The notes beneath the pieces were generated by a model that worked only from the letters and a program-made list of their open reading frames with translations, ran no database searches and had not been told where the DNA came from. A DNA stretch of 64,000 nucleotides from a bacterium (GTDB taxonomy: Bacteria > Desulfobacterota > DSWW01): positions 32,410-96,409 of the forward strand of contig JANQFG010000038.1 of NCBI GenBank assembly GCA_028277985.1, in the 5' to 3' direction. Made by a program: the position numbers and the translations under genes. This document shows positions 54,685 through 63,095 of this stretch, one piece after another. How positions within the stretch are numbered: the first letter of the stretch is position 1; each line of letters starts with the position of its first letter.

Positions 54685-56826
54685 CTACGGATTCTTCTCC
54701 TCGGGCCGGGCTTCAGCAGGAACCAGACCGGAACGGACATGCAGGTCCCGCTGAGGGAATGGTATCTCTATACCCGCCTCTGCCAGAGCCGCGAAGACGG
54801 AGTAGTAGAGGTCGCTGCGAACCTTGTTTTCCGTTACGGCACGAACGTCGATCCAGACGAGCAAGTCGAAGTTGATCGAGCTGTCCCCGTACTCGGTGAA
54901 CCAGACTTCAGGCTTCTTCGCCTTGCTTACCCATTCGCTCTCGGCGGCAGCCTTCAACAGGAGCTCTTCTACTTCCGGCGGATCAGCGCTGTAGGAGACC
55001 CCGACCGGAATGTGGATCCGTATCAACGGGTCGGACAAGGTGTAGTTCACGATCGTGTTTGCCGTAAGGTCGGCGTTCGGGATCAGGTATTCGATGTTGT
55101 CCCGGGTGCGCACCTTGGTGGCACGTAGTCCCACCTCCTGGACGTTCCCGAGGGTATCGCCCACCTGGATCCAATCCCCCTTCCGTATCCTCCGGCCAAA
55201 GACGAGGCTGAAGCCCGAGATGAGGTTGGCAGCAGTGTTCTGGAAGCCAAGCCCGATCCCGATGCCCAGGGCGCCCGCAAAGACCATCAACACCCGCAGG
55301 TCCAGGCCGACCGCCCGCAATGCCACCAGAAATCCGATGGTCAGCAGCGTGTAATGGAGAAAGGTGTTGATCGCGTAGGCCAGGCCTTCCTCCATGCCGA
55401 CGGAAGGGTGGATCCGGTAATCCAGCCACGCCCGTATGAGTTGGGACAAGTAGACAAAGGCGAGCAGGATGAGGGCGGCCTTCAGCAGAGTCCAGAGAGA
55501 AAGGGGTGCCGCCCCGATCTTGAGTACCGGAAAGGAGAGGACCCGCTGGATCGGTCCCGAGAGACCGAGGAGCTTCAAGGTGACGATCAGGATGGTGATT
55601 ACGGTCGCGTACAGAAGCAGGGACCTGAGGGCCCGATACAGGGCCTGTGCTGCTTCATCGGTCAGAGGCTTCTTGCCTGCCCACTGTCGGAGTCGCCCGT
55701 TGAGCAGATGGTAGACGAGCATGATCCCGACAAAGGCGCCGACAACCGCCCAGGTCATTCTCCAGACCGCCATGCACAGGTCGTGGTAGCCGATGCAATA
55801 GAGGATCCCAGTCAGAAAGGTGAGGAACATGGCCGGGAAGTAGTATCGTGTCAATCCCCGAACAAAGACCTGGTAGCCCTTGTACGGCAGCTCGGGCAGA
55901 ACTCCCAGGATCGCCTTCTTCTTCATCAGAAGCAGCAGGCTTGCAAGTACTATGGTCAGGGAGAGGACGAACCCGAGGAGGGCCAGGAAATCGTCCGGGA
56001 TCTGGAATGCCTCTGCTCCGAGGAAGATGGCGAAGCTGAAAAGTATGTACAGGAGGACGAGTCGGGCGACCCGAAAAATGCTCCGCCCGTGGCGTGCGGG
56101 GATCGGCAACAGCTCCCTGATCAGCGCCTCCCGGAGCAGGTTGATCAACAGGGCGCCGACGGCCCATAGCATGAACAGGGTCCCGGTGATTTGAAACCAG
56201 GGGGCGCTGTAGGAAATGAAGACCCGAATCAGGCTGTATGCGCCAAACAGCACGAGGGGCATGAGCGAGGCGACCACGATCCTCATCAGGGAGAGGAAAT
56301 AGGGGTAAAACGCCTCCGGTATGTACGAGCGGAGTGGGTCCACCGCTTTTTCCAGCCTCTGGAGGACCTTGTGCTGCCCAAACAGGCTGTAGAAGACCGC
56401 CACGAGGAAAGCGAGCATGATCAGGGAGCCCACGAACCCGAGCAGCCGGCTCTGCTCCATCAGGTGGTCGATCAGATCCGGGACTTCCAGGGGCAGCCGG
56501 ATGGCCCAGTCCTTCAGCCGGTCGACCGTACCGAGATCGAAACCCAGGGGTCTTCGCTCCAGCAGTGAGCGGGCCTGCTCCCCGACCTCGGCCGCAGCCT
56601 CCCACAGGCCCTCCTCCATGTCTGCGGCAGGGAAGGATATGCCGTGTTCCTCTTCAACGGGTTTCGATTCTTCTTCCTGAGATCCCTCTCCAAGCACCGC
56701 CGCCGCCCCTGGAATCAGACCCTCCTGGGCCCGCGCGTACTCGCCCGCGGGGGCGCAGATCAGCAGCGCGATCGACAGAGCAACAAAGAAGAAACAACCT
56801 GCCAGGTACCGCATGGATGTCGACAT
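54685..56826 (-). CDS. MscS family mechanosensitive channel
   Basis: A 713-residue membrane protein. The signal peptide (residues 1-33) is followed by a periplasmic helical part and about ten membrane helices. The C-terminal pore and beta domain, ALGIGIGLGFQNTAANLISG then RKGDWIQVGDTLGNVQEVGL and NIEYLIPNADLTANTIVNYT, match MscS. Large size and many helices resemble the KefA/YnaI-type members. It gates under membrane tension to release solutes. The ATG at 56826 has GGAG nine bases upstream; a longer frame is not supported. Confidence 0.92.
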   Translation of the reverse strand: MSTSMRYLAGCFFFVALSIALLICAPAGEYARAQEGLIPGAAAVLGEGSQEEESKPVEEEHGISFPAADMEEGLWEAAAEVGEQARSLLERRPLGFDLGTVDRLKDWAIRLPLEVPDLIDHLMEQSRLLGFVGSLIMLAFLVAVFYSLFGQHKVLQRLEKAVDPLRSYIPEAFYPYFLSLMRIVVASLMPLVLFGAYSLIRVFISYSAPWFQITGTLFMLWAVGALLINLLREALIRELLPIPARHGRSIFRVARLVLLYILFSFAIFLGAEAFQIPDDFLALLGFVLSLTIVLASLLLLMKKKAILGVLPELPYKGYQVFVRGLTRYYFPAMFLTFLTGILYCIGYHDLCMAVWRMTWAVVGAFVGIMLVYHLLNGRLRQWAGKKPLTDEAAQALYRALRSLLLYATVITILIVTLKLLGLSGPIQRVLSFPVLKIGAAPLSLWTLLKAALILLAFVYLSQLIRAWLDYRIHPSVGMEEGLAYAINTFLHYTLLTIGFLVALRAVGLDLRVLMVFAGALGIGIGLGFQNTAANLISGFSLVFGRRIRKGDWIQVGDTLGNVQEVGLRATKVRTRDNIEYLIPNADLTANTIVNYTLSDPLIRIHIPVGVSYSADPPEVEELLLKAAAESEWVSKAKKPEVWFTEYGDSSINFDLLVWIDVRAVTENKVRSDLYYSVFAALAEAGIEIPFPQRDLHVRSGLVPAEARPEEKNP

Positions 56827-57008
56827 CGTTTCTGCTCCTTCGAGGACCGAACGTGCGAAGGATTCAAGATATCTTTCGTGTTTCAGCCCTGTCAATCGAT
56901 GGCCGCGTCTTTGAAACGGATGCCCGGGGCCCGGCATCTATCATCTCAGAAAAAAAAGGAGTCCTGACAGGTCGCGACGAACCAGAAGCATTCCGAGGAG
57001 AGTGGAAC

Positions 57009-58580
57009 ATGGAAAGAGAGAAACTTTCGACCGGCAAAGAAGACGGATTCACCCGCAGGGATTTCTGCAAAGCAGGCGTGGGGGCGGCGGCCTTGTTGGC
57101 TCTGGGCGGAAGCCCGGGCTGCGGGGAGACGTTTGATGAGGACGAGCTGATCTACATGTCTGCCAGCCGCCAGCTCGAGCTCTTCAAGGCGAAAAAACTC
57201 TCCCCGGTCGAGGTGCTGCAGGCCCAGATCGCTCATGCAGAGCAGGTGGAGCCGAAAGTGAACGCCTTCTGCTTCGAGTATTTCGAAGAGGCCCTCCAGG
57301 CCGCCAAGCAAGCAGAGAAGCGCTACAGGAAAGGAACGGCCCGCCCCCTCGAAGGGATCACCATGGCTGTGAAGGACGAGCAAGACATCCGGGGCAAGAT
57401 CACCACCAACGGCTCATTGCTCAGAAAAGAGGACATGGCAGAGGCGGACCACCCGATCGTCGAACGGACACGTGACGCAGGCGCCATCCATCATGCAAGA
57501 ACGACGACCCCTGAATTCTCCATGGCGGGAGTGACCTGGTCCAAGATCTGGGGCGTGACCCGAAATCCCTGGAACCTCTATTACTCCGTGGGCGGCTCCT
57601 CGGGTGGAGCGGGCGCGGCCCTGGCCGCCGGCATCGCGACCCTGGCTACCGGCAGCGACATCGGCGGCTCGATCCGGATCCCCTCTTCGGTGAACGGGGT
57701 CTGGGGCTTCTTCGCGCCCTTCGGTCGCAATCCGTCCTCCCCCGGCGGCACGCTCATCCCCTACGCCGCGGATGGTCCCATGGCTCGCACGTTCGAGGAC
57801 ATGGTCCTGTTCCAGAATGTGATCACCGGCCCGCATCCGATGAGTATGGAGTCCCTGCGGCCCAAGCTGACCTATCCCAAGCGATACGACGGCATCAAGG
57901 GCATGCGGATCGCCTATGACATGGACTACGGCTACAAGACCGTGGATTGCGATATCAAGAGAAACACCCTGAACGCGTTGAAGATACTGGAGGAGCAGGG
58001 GGCGATCGTCGAGCCCGTGACGATCGGCTGGGACGGCGAAAAGTTGAAGTTGGCCTGGCTCAAAGGCGTTCTGGGCGGTTCGGCCGGCGGTGCCCTGATC
58101 GGAGTGGCGGAGCGGGGCCGCGATCAGATGACGGACTACGCACGCTCCATCGTCGAGGCGGCCGACCAGCTCGGCCCGGTCGACCAGGCCGACGCAGACA
58201 TGTTCACTTTTGAATTCAACGCACAGCTCCAGAGGGCCGTCTTCCTGAACGGATACGACCTGCTCATCTCGCCGACGATCGCCAGCATCAACGAGCGCGC
58301 CGACTTCGACAAGACCAAACACTCGATCGTGATCGAGGGAAAGGAACAGGACCCCCTCACCGGCTGGCTCATGACGTACCCATTCAACCTGCTGAACCGC
58401 TACCCGGTGATCAATGCGCCGACGGGGCGGGCGCGCAACAACATCCCTACTGGGATGCAGATCATAGGGAACACCTTCGACGATCTGACCGCGTTCCGGG
58501 TCGCGGCCGCTTACGCAAAGGCGGCACCGCCTCTGTTTGTAGGAAAGGCCCGTCCGGACTACCGGAACAAAAAGGCGTAG
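57009..58580 (+). CDS. Amidase-signature enzyme with Tat-type lipoprotein signal
   Basis: A 523-residue enzyme of the amidase signature family. Residues 15-37 read TRRDFCKAGVGAAALLALGG and end SPGC, a twin-arginine signal with a possible lipobox. The catalytic Lys is in MAVKDEQDIRG near 122, the cis-Ser in GGSSGGAGAALAAG near 198 and the Ser nucleophile in GSDIGGSIRIPSS near 217. Such enzymes hydrolyse amide bonds, and an exported lipoprotein form is uncommon. The ATG at 57009 has GAGGAGAG nine bases before it. The upstream frame to 56565 overlaps the divergent mscS gene and is not real. Confidence 0.88.
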   Translation: MEREKLSTGKEDGFTRRDFCKAGVGAAALLALGGSPGCGETFDEDELIYMSASRQLELFKAKKLSPVEVLQAQIAHAEQVEPKVNAFCFEYFEEALQAAKQAEKRYRKGTARPLEGITMAVKDEQDIRGKITTNGSLLRKEDMAEADHPIVERTRDAGAIHHARTTTPEFSMAGVTWSKIWGVTRNPWNLYYSVGGSSGGAGAALAAGIATLATGSDIGGSIRIPSSVNGVWGFFAPFGRNPSSPGGTLIPYAADGPMARTFEDMVLFQNVITGPHPMSMESLRPKLTYPKRYDGIKGMRIAYDMDYGYKTVDCDIKRNTLNALKILEEQGAIVEPVTIGWDGEKLKLAWLKGVLGGSAGGALIGVAERGRDQMTDYARSIVEAADQLGPVDQADADMFTFEFNAQLQRAVFLNGYDLLISPTIASINERADFDKTKHSIVIEGKEQDPLTGWLMTYPFNLLNRYPVINAPTGRARNNIPTGMQIIGNTFDDLTAFRVAAAYAKAAPPLFVGKARPDYRNKKA

Positions 58581-58600
58581 CAGCGCTCGTCGTTAGAAGC

Positions 58601-59392
58601 TCATCCGGGTGGCCTTCCCGGTCCGGCCCCGGATTCGAGCAGGAAGTACGGTTTGACCAGGCCATATGCGATTCCGGAAATGAGGAAAGAAGCACCGAAG
58701 GTGGTGAAAGCGAGGATGTAGTTGTCCTGCATGACAAAGAGCTTTCCGCCTACGATTTGGCCCAGTGCCATTCCCAGGGTAAAGGGAATACCCACAAGTC
58801 CCCCAAGGGTTCCGAAGGAGCGGACGCCAAAGGTCTCACTGAGCAGAAGGGGACTGACGACCTGTGTGCAGCCTAGGGCGAGACCATAGAAGAGGATGAG
58901 TTGGCCGATGGCCGCCGAGGGAGCAACGAGGCCAAGGGCGAACAGCACGACCGCGAGCACGCTCAAGCCCCTTGTCACCATGGCTGCAGAGCCCAGATAC
59001 CGCTTTTGACATCTTTCTGCGATAAATCCGGAGAGAAGCATACCGACCATGCTGGTTCCGATGACCGCGCTCCAAACGGAGCTCGCCCTACCGGGGGAGA
59101 GACCGGAGTCCGAAAGGAACGCCACGATGTGAAGCCCGAAACCGGATGCGGCGAAGGGGCCGAAGAAACTCGAGCAGATGATCAGCCAGAATCCCCTCGT
59201 GGCCAGGGCCTTGGCCATCGTGTAGCCCGGTTCGATCCTGTCGCCTTCGGCGACGCCATGCTCATCGGGCGTTGCGCCATTCGAAGATTCCTCCACTGGC
59301 GATCCGTTACCAGCACCCTCAACCGCGAGTCCCATCCCCTGTGGGGAGTTCCGTATGAAGAGTGAGATGAGGGGGAGGGTCCTCCTTGACAC
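58601..59392 (-). pseudogene. Truncated major facilitator transporter (C-terminal half)
   Basis: A fragment of about 264 codons. It begins LPLISLFIRNSPQGMGLAVE, the usual central cytoplasmic loop of an MFS transporter (often near residue 200), then a charged stretch, then six membrane helices: GFWLIICSSFFGPF, GTSMVGMLLSGFIAER and so on. The N-terminal six helices are missing. The break falls just upstream of cobU, whose leader starts there. It probably lost its first half by deletion or insertion and is not functional. MFS members with this loop include oxalate/formate- and monocarboxylate-like exchangers. Confidence 0.75.
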
Positions 59393-59444
59393 TGGATACC
59401 TTTGCTCCTACCCTGCCCCCACACCCGAAGAGGAAGAACCTCAC

Positions 59445-60026
59445 ATGTCGACGAATAAGCGGATTGTGCTCATCACCGGAGGAGCCCGGAGCGGAAAGAG
59501 CGATTTCGCCCTTCGCTCAGCCGACCGCTTGGGGGGCAGGCGGGTCTTCGTGGCCACAGCTCAGGCCCTGGACAGGGAGATGGAACGCCGGATCACCAAG
59601 CACCGCCGGGACCGCGGCGAAGACTGGGAAACGATCGAGGAACCCTACGAGCTTACCAAGGCCGTGTGTCGGGCAGCAGAGGAATACGACACCATTCTGG
59701 TGGACTGTCTCATCCTGTGGTCGTCCAACCTTCTTCTCCGGGACGGTGCCGAGGCCTTGTCCTCCCGTGTGGAGGCCCTCGCCTCCGAGCTTGAGAAAGG
59801 GATCCCGGCGCACATCCTGATGGTGACCAACGAACTGGGTTCAGGGATCGTGCCCGAGAACGACTTGGCCAGGGAGTTCCGGGATCGGGTCGGTCATGCG
59901 AACCAGCGTCTGGCCCGTGTCTGTACGGATGTGGTGCTGGTTGTCTGTGGGCATCCTCTGCCCTTGAAACACGACGGCGTGCCCACATGGCATCCCCCTT
60001 GGCCCTCAGGGGATGAAGTCGGGTAA
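59445..60026 (+). CDS. cobU: Adenosylcobinamide kinase / guanylyltransferase CobU
   Basis: A 193-residue bifunctional enzyme that phosphorylates adenosylcobinamide and adds GMP in the cobalamin pathway. VLITGGARSGKSDFALR at residues 8-24 is the P-loop, KHRRDRGEDWETIEEP near 53 is typical, VDCLILWSSNLLL near 88 is the second motif and VTNELGSGIVPEN near 128 the third. The ATG at 59445 is supported by AGAGGAAG. It is convergent with cbiB. No riboswitch precedes it, unlike the opposing cobD operon. Confidence 0.93.
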   Translation: MSTNKRIVLITGGARSGKSDFALRSADRLGGRRVFVATAQALDREMERRITKHRRDRGEDWETIEEPYELTKAVCRAAEEYDTILVDCLILWSSNLLLRDGAEALSSRVEALASELEKGIPAHILMVTNELGSGIVPENDLAREFRDRVGHANQRLARVCTDVVLVVCGHPLPLKHDGVPTWHPPWPSGDEVG

Positions 60027-60080
60027 CACAGGGCTATCCGAAGCAACTCCGCGGGTGCTGGCGGTGATGATTCGGGATCC

Positions 60081-61058
60081 TCAGGGGATATCTCCCATTG
60101 CCGACAGACAGACGCGCAACAGGCCGACTGCAGAAAGGAAGAGGACCACGGCGATCCCGTATGTCGTCAGCATCAGTCGGTTTGCTTGATGGACCTGTTC
60201 GGTACGGATCGGCACAACCGGCTCCCACAGGGAGGGTTTGTCGGAGGGCACGCCCCCGTACCTACTGGGCCCCCCGAGCCGAACGCCCAGGGCCCCTGCG
60301 AACGCCGCCTCGCACAAACCTGCGTTCGGGCTTGGGTGTTTCCGTCCGTCCCTCCGGTACATCCGCCAGGACGCCTTGCCGTTGAATCCTAGTAGGATTG
60401 CGGCGATGGGAACGATACACGCCGTGAGCCGGGCTGGGACATAGGCGGCCGCGTCGTCAAGGCGAGCCGCCGCCCGGCCGAAATCCCGGTATCGCTCGTT
60501 TCTGTAGCCGAACATGGAGTCCAGGGTGCTTGCCGCTTTGTAGGCAACCGCCAGAACCGGTCCACCGATCACGGCATAGAATAGCGGTGCCGTCAGGCCG
60601 TCGACCGTGTTTTCCGCCACCGTTTCGACCGTAGCGCGCGCGATCTCAGAAGAGTCCAGGTCCTTTGTGTCTCGCCCCACGATCATGGCTACACGCTCCC
60701 GAGCAAGCGTAAGGTTTCCCCCTTCCAGTGCCGAACACACGTTCCGGCTGTGCCCGTACAGGTCCCTGGCCGCAAAGGTTGAGTAGAGAATCAGGATGGA
60801 CATCAAGACACCTGCCGCCGGGTGGGCAAGCCGTGCAAGCAGTATCAGCCCTGCAGCTAGACCAGCGGAGGTTCCGAGCACCAGAAGGACCGCAAGGACA
60901 CCTGCCGCCCGGGTGTTCGCCACGTTCCCCCGGAGGGGCCCTTCCAGTCGTGCCGCCATCCATCCCATCCCGCGCACGGGATGGGGGAACCGGCGCGGGT
61001 CACCCAACACCAGATCCACGGCCACGGCCAACAGGATGAGCGGCCATGCGTCCATCAT
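60081..61058 (-). CDS. cbiB: Adenosylcobinamide-phosphate synthase CbiB
   Basis: A 325-residue inner membrane protein that joins aminopropanol (or its phosphate) to adenosylcobyric acid. LVLGDPRRFPHPVRGMGWM near 18-36 is the hallmark of the family. SEIARATVETVAENTVDGLT near 133-152 and PVLAVAYKAASTLDSMFGY near 165 are also typical. Several hydrophobic segments are present. The start overlaps the stop of cobD (ATGA), and the two form one operon under the cobalamin riboswitch at 62425-62580. Confidence 0.95.
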   Translation of the reverse strand: MMDAWPLILLAVAVDLVLGDPRRFPHPVRGMGWMAARLEGPLRGNVANTRAAGVLAVLLVLGTSAGLAAGLILLARLAHPAAGVLMSILILYSTFAARDLYGHSRNVCSALEGGNLTLARERVAMIVGRDTKDLDSSEIARATVETVAENTVDGLTAPLFYAVIGGPVLAVAYKAASTLDSMFGYRNERYRDFGRAAARLDDAAAYVPARLTACIVPIAAILLGFNGKASWRMYRRDGRKHPSPNAGLCEAAFAGALGVRLGGPSRYGGVPSDKPSLWEPVVPIRTEQVHQANRLMLTTYGIAVVLFLSAVGLLRVCLSAMGDIP

Positions 61059-62167
61059 GGACCCATGCCTCGACAGGCCCCTCTGCGCTGAGACCTGAGC
61101 ACGTCGTCCAGGGCTTGCACAAGCTTCGCATTGTCCCTAGAGGGTCTTACGGCGATACGGAAGAACCGTGCGTCCAAGCCGTAGTAGTTGTCGCAGACAC
61201 GGATCGCAATCCGATGGCGATCGAGGAGATCCCGACAGAGTGCGTTTGCGTCACAGCCCCTCGAGAGGTGTTCCTTCTCGATTCGAAGGAGCAGAAAGTT
61301 CGCCTCCCCTGGAAACGTCGCCAGCCCGTCCATCTCCCGGAGGGATGCGAGAAGGTCCTCGCGGAGACGGTAAAGGAGGTTGCGCGATCCGATGAGGTAC
61401 TCTTTATCCGCCATGGCCCGTACGCCCACTGCAAGGGCCGGGGTGTTGACGGACCATTCGGCCTGAAGCCTCCGGAGGGCCGCCATCGAGTCCTCTTCTC
61501 CGAAGCAGAGGCCCAGTCGCAGGCCGGGGATGGCATAACTCTTTGTGAGGGATAGAAGGATGATGGCGTTTGCCGGCCTCGCCGCGATGAGAGACTCACC
61601 GTCCTGCGCAAGCTCGATGAAGGCCTCATCAAGTGCGAAGATCGCATCGGGATGCTGGAGTACAAGCTCTCGGACTTCGTCCGCCTTCGGAAGAAGCCCC
61701 GTGGGGTTGTTGGGGCGGGCGATCCAGACCAGGTCCCCCGGCAGGATTGCGGAATCGAGAAGATCCACAGGCAGGACGAAACCCTGTTCCTCCGGTAGGA
61801 GCAGGTTCTCCACCGGAATGCCTGCCAGTTCGCACGACCGGGCGTAATCGACGTAGCAGGGAGAGGGAAGGAGTGCACGTCGCACCGGGAACGCTCGGGG
61901 AAGCAGCTGGATCGCCTCGCTCGTCCCGTTGACGGCTAGAACCGTGTTCGGGGCCACCCCGTATCGTCGGGCAGCAGCATGCCGAAGGGCGGTTTGCTCG
62001 GGATCCGGATAGTGCGCGACCGAGGCCAGACTGCCGGTGAAGGCACGGCGCAGCCATCCGGGCGGTCCGGCAGGGTTCATGTTGGCCGAGAAGTCGAGAA
62101 TCCGATCCGGGTCGACACCTGCGATTGCCGCCCATCGGGCGAGGTTGCCGCCATGCCTCGGTTTCAT
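61055..62167 (-). CDS. cobD: Threonine-phosphate decarboxylase CobD
   Basis: A 370-residue PLP enzyme of the histidinol-phosphate aminotransferase fold. It makes aminopropanol phosphate for the lower ligand arm of cobalamin. LDFSANMNPAGPPGW near 23 and AVNGTSEAIQLLPRAF near 75 are typical. The PLP lysine is in LSLTKSYAIPGLRLGL near 215. The ATG at 62167 is chosen over an in-frame start at 62224 because the conserved MKPRHGGN opening begins here. The 160-base leader holds an intrinsic terminator and, further up, the riboswitch. Confidence 0.92.
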   Translation of the reverse strand: MKPRHGGNLARWAAIAGVDPDRILDFSANMNPAGPPGWLRRAFTGSLASVAHYPDPEQTALRHAAARRYGVAPNTVLAVNGTSEAIQLLPRAFPVRRALLPSPCYVDYARSCELAGIPVENLLLPEEQGFVLPVDLLDSAILPGDLVWIARPNNPTGLLPKADEVRELVLQHPDAIFALDEAFIELAQDGESLIAARPANAIILLSLTKSYAIPGLRLGLCFGEEDSMAALRRLQAEWSVNTPALAVGVRAMADKEYLIGSRNLLYRLREDLLASLREMDGLATFPGEANFLLLRIEKEHLSRGCDANALCRDLLDRHRIAIRVCDNYYGLDARFFRIAVRPSRDNAKLVQALDDVLRSQRRGACRGMGP

Positions 62168-62325
62168 TCCTTCATGGTCCTCTGCAGCGGATCCGGTGCG
62201 AGCCGCCTGCGACTCAGTTCGCATGGGTGTCAGGATGGGCTATGTCGAGCAAGCCATCCACTTCGCGTATCGTTCGATGCGTTGCGCTGGCCGAGCTTCA
62301 ACCGGAGAAGAAAGGCTTGGGGGCG

Positions 62326-62366
62326 AAAAAACAAAGACCGCCCGCTTCCGATTTAGAAAGGGCGGA
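62326..62366 (-). terminator. Riboswitch-controlled intrinsic terminator of cobD-cbiB
   Basis: On the minus strand CCGCCC pairs with GGGCGG around a 16-base loop, followed by TCTTTGTTTTTT. It lies between the cobalamin aptamer and cobD, the position expected for transcription attenuation when cobalamin is bound. Confidence 0.8.
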
Positions 62367-62424
62367 TCAGAGCAGAGGTCGTGAATCCGCGCTTTCGGCC
62401 GAAGCGCAGTACGATTCACTACGT

Positions 62425-62580
62425 TCGAGGCAGCAATCTGGCTTTGGATCCGTTGGACCTTGCACTCCAACGGATCCTACACAGTGGCGTGACCGCGCCG
62501 GATTCTCACCGGGCTTCCCTGCACAGGAACGCGATTGGTCAAGCTGCAGGCTTTGGAGAACGGCTTCCAAACTTATGCAG
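62425..62580 (-). promoter_or_regulatory. Cobalamin riboswitch (leftward)
   Basis: Read on the minus strand, this leader has GCAGGGAAGCCCGGTGAGAA then TCCGGCGCGGTCACGCCACT and GT, then a hairpin GGATCCGTTGG...CCAACGGATCC and finally AGCCAGATTGCTGCC. These correspond in order to the conserved B12-box elements of the cobalamin aptamer. It precedes cobD-cbiB. Only one clear deviation (CACGCC instead of CCCGCC) is seen. Boundaries are approximate. Confidence 0.92.
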
Positions 62581-62727
62581 CAAATGTGAATGTCATGCTT
62601 CAAGCAGGAAGTATAGCAGGGGAGGCAATCGCGGACAAGGGTTCGGGCCGGTTTTCGCAATACCTTGACAACGAAAAGACACGGAAGTATAGTGCGTCGC
62701 CAATTTGAAGGGTTCTTTTTTCTACTG

Positions 62728-62895
62728 ATTCAGGTGCATCAGGCTGCTTAATAGGGAAGATCGGTCAAAATCCGACGCGGTCCCGCCGCTGTGACCGGGG
62801 ACGAAACCTGCACGAGGCCACTGTTTGGTGAATTAGACCGGATGGGAAGGCGCAGGGAGTAGGGGGATCCGGAAGCCAGAAGACCTGCCTGAATC
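62728..62895 (+). promoter_or_regulatory. Cobalamin riboswitch (rightward)
   Basis: The leader has CAGGTGCATCAGGCTGCTTA then TAGGGAAGATCGGTCAAAAT, TCCGACGCGGTCCCGCCGCT, GTGACC and GGGGACGAAACCTGC, followed by GGGATCCGGAAGCCAGAAGA then CCTGCC. These are all aptamer landmarks. A perfect terminator follows at 62967. The controlled gene is the surface lipoprotein starting at 63096. It is divergent from the other riboswitch, about 150 bases away. Confidence 0.93.
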
Positions 62896-62966
62896 AATGG
62901 CCGATGATGCTTCGTGGCAAGGCACCACGAAAGGCCTCCGCTTGAGGAACAAGTAAGCTGGGTGCA

Positions 62967-63005
62967 GCCTCAAGTCCTTTTGCCGGGACTTGAGGCTTTT
63001 TTTTT
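62967..63005 (+). terminator. Terminator of rightward riboswitch
   Basis: GCCTCAAGTCC pairs perfectly with GGACTTGAGGC around an eight-base loop, then ten T. It lies directly after the aptamer and 90 bases before the start codon. Confidence 0.92.
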
Positions 63006-63095
63006 CGCCGGAAACGGCGCTGTCGACCGGGGAGCGAAAGTCAACCGGAGGGTGTAGACCCCGTGGGGGCCTCGCGATGGAAGGAGGGCGAAACC

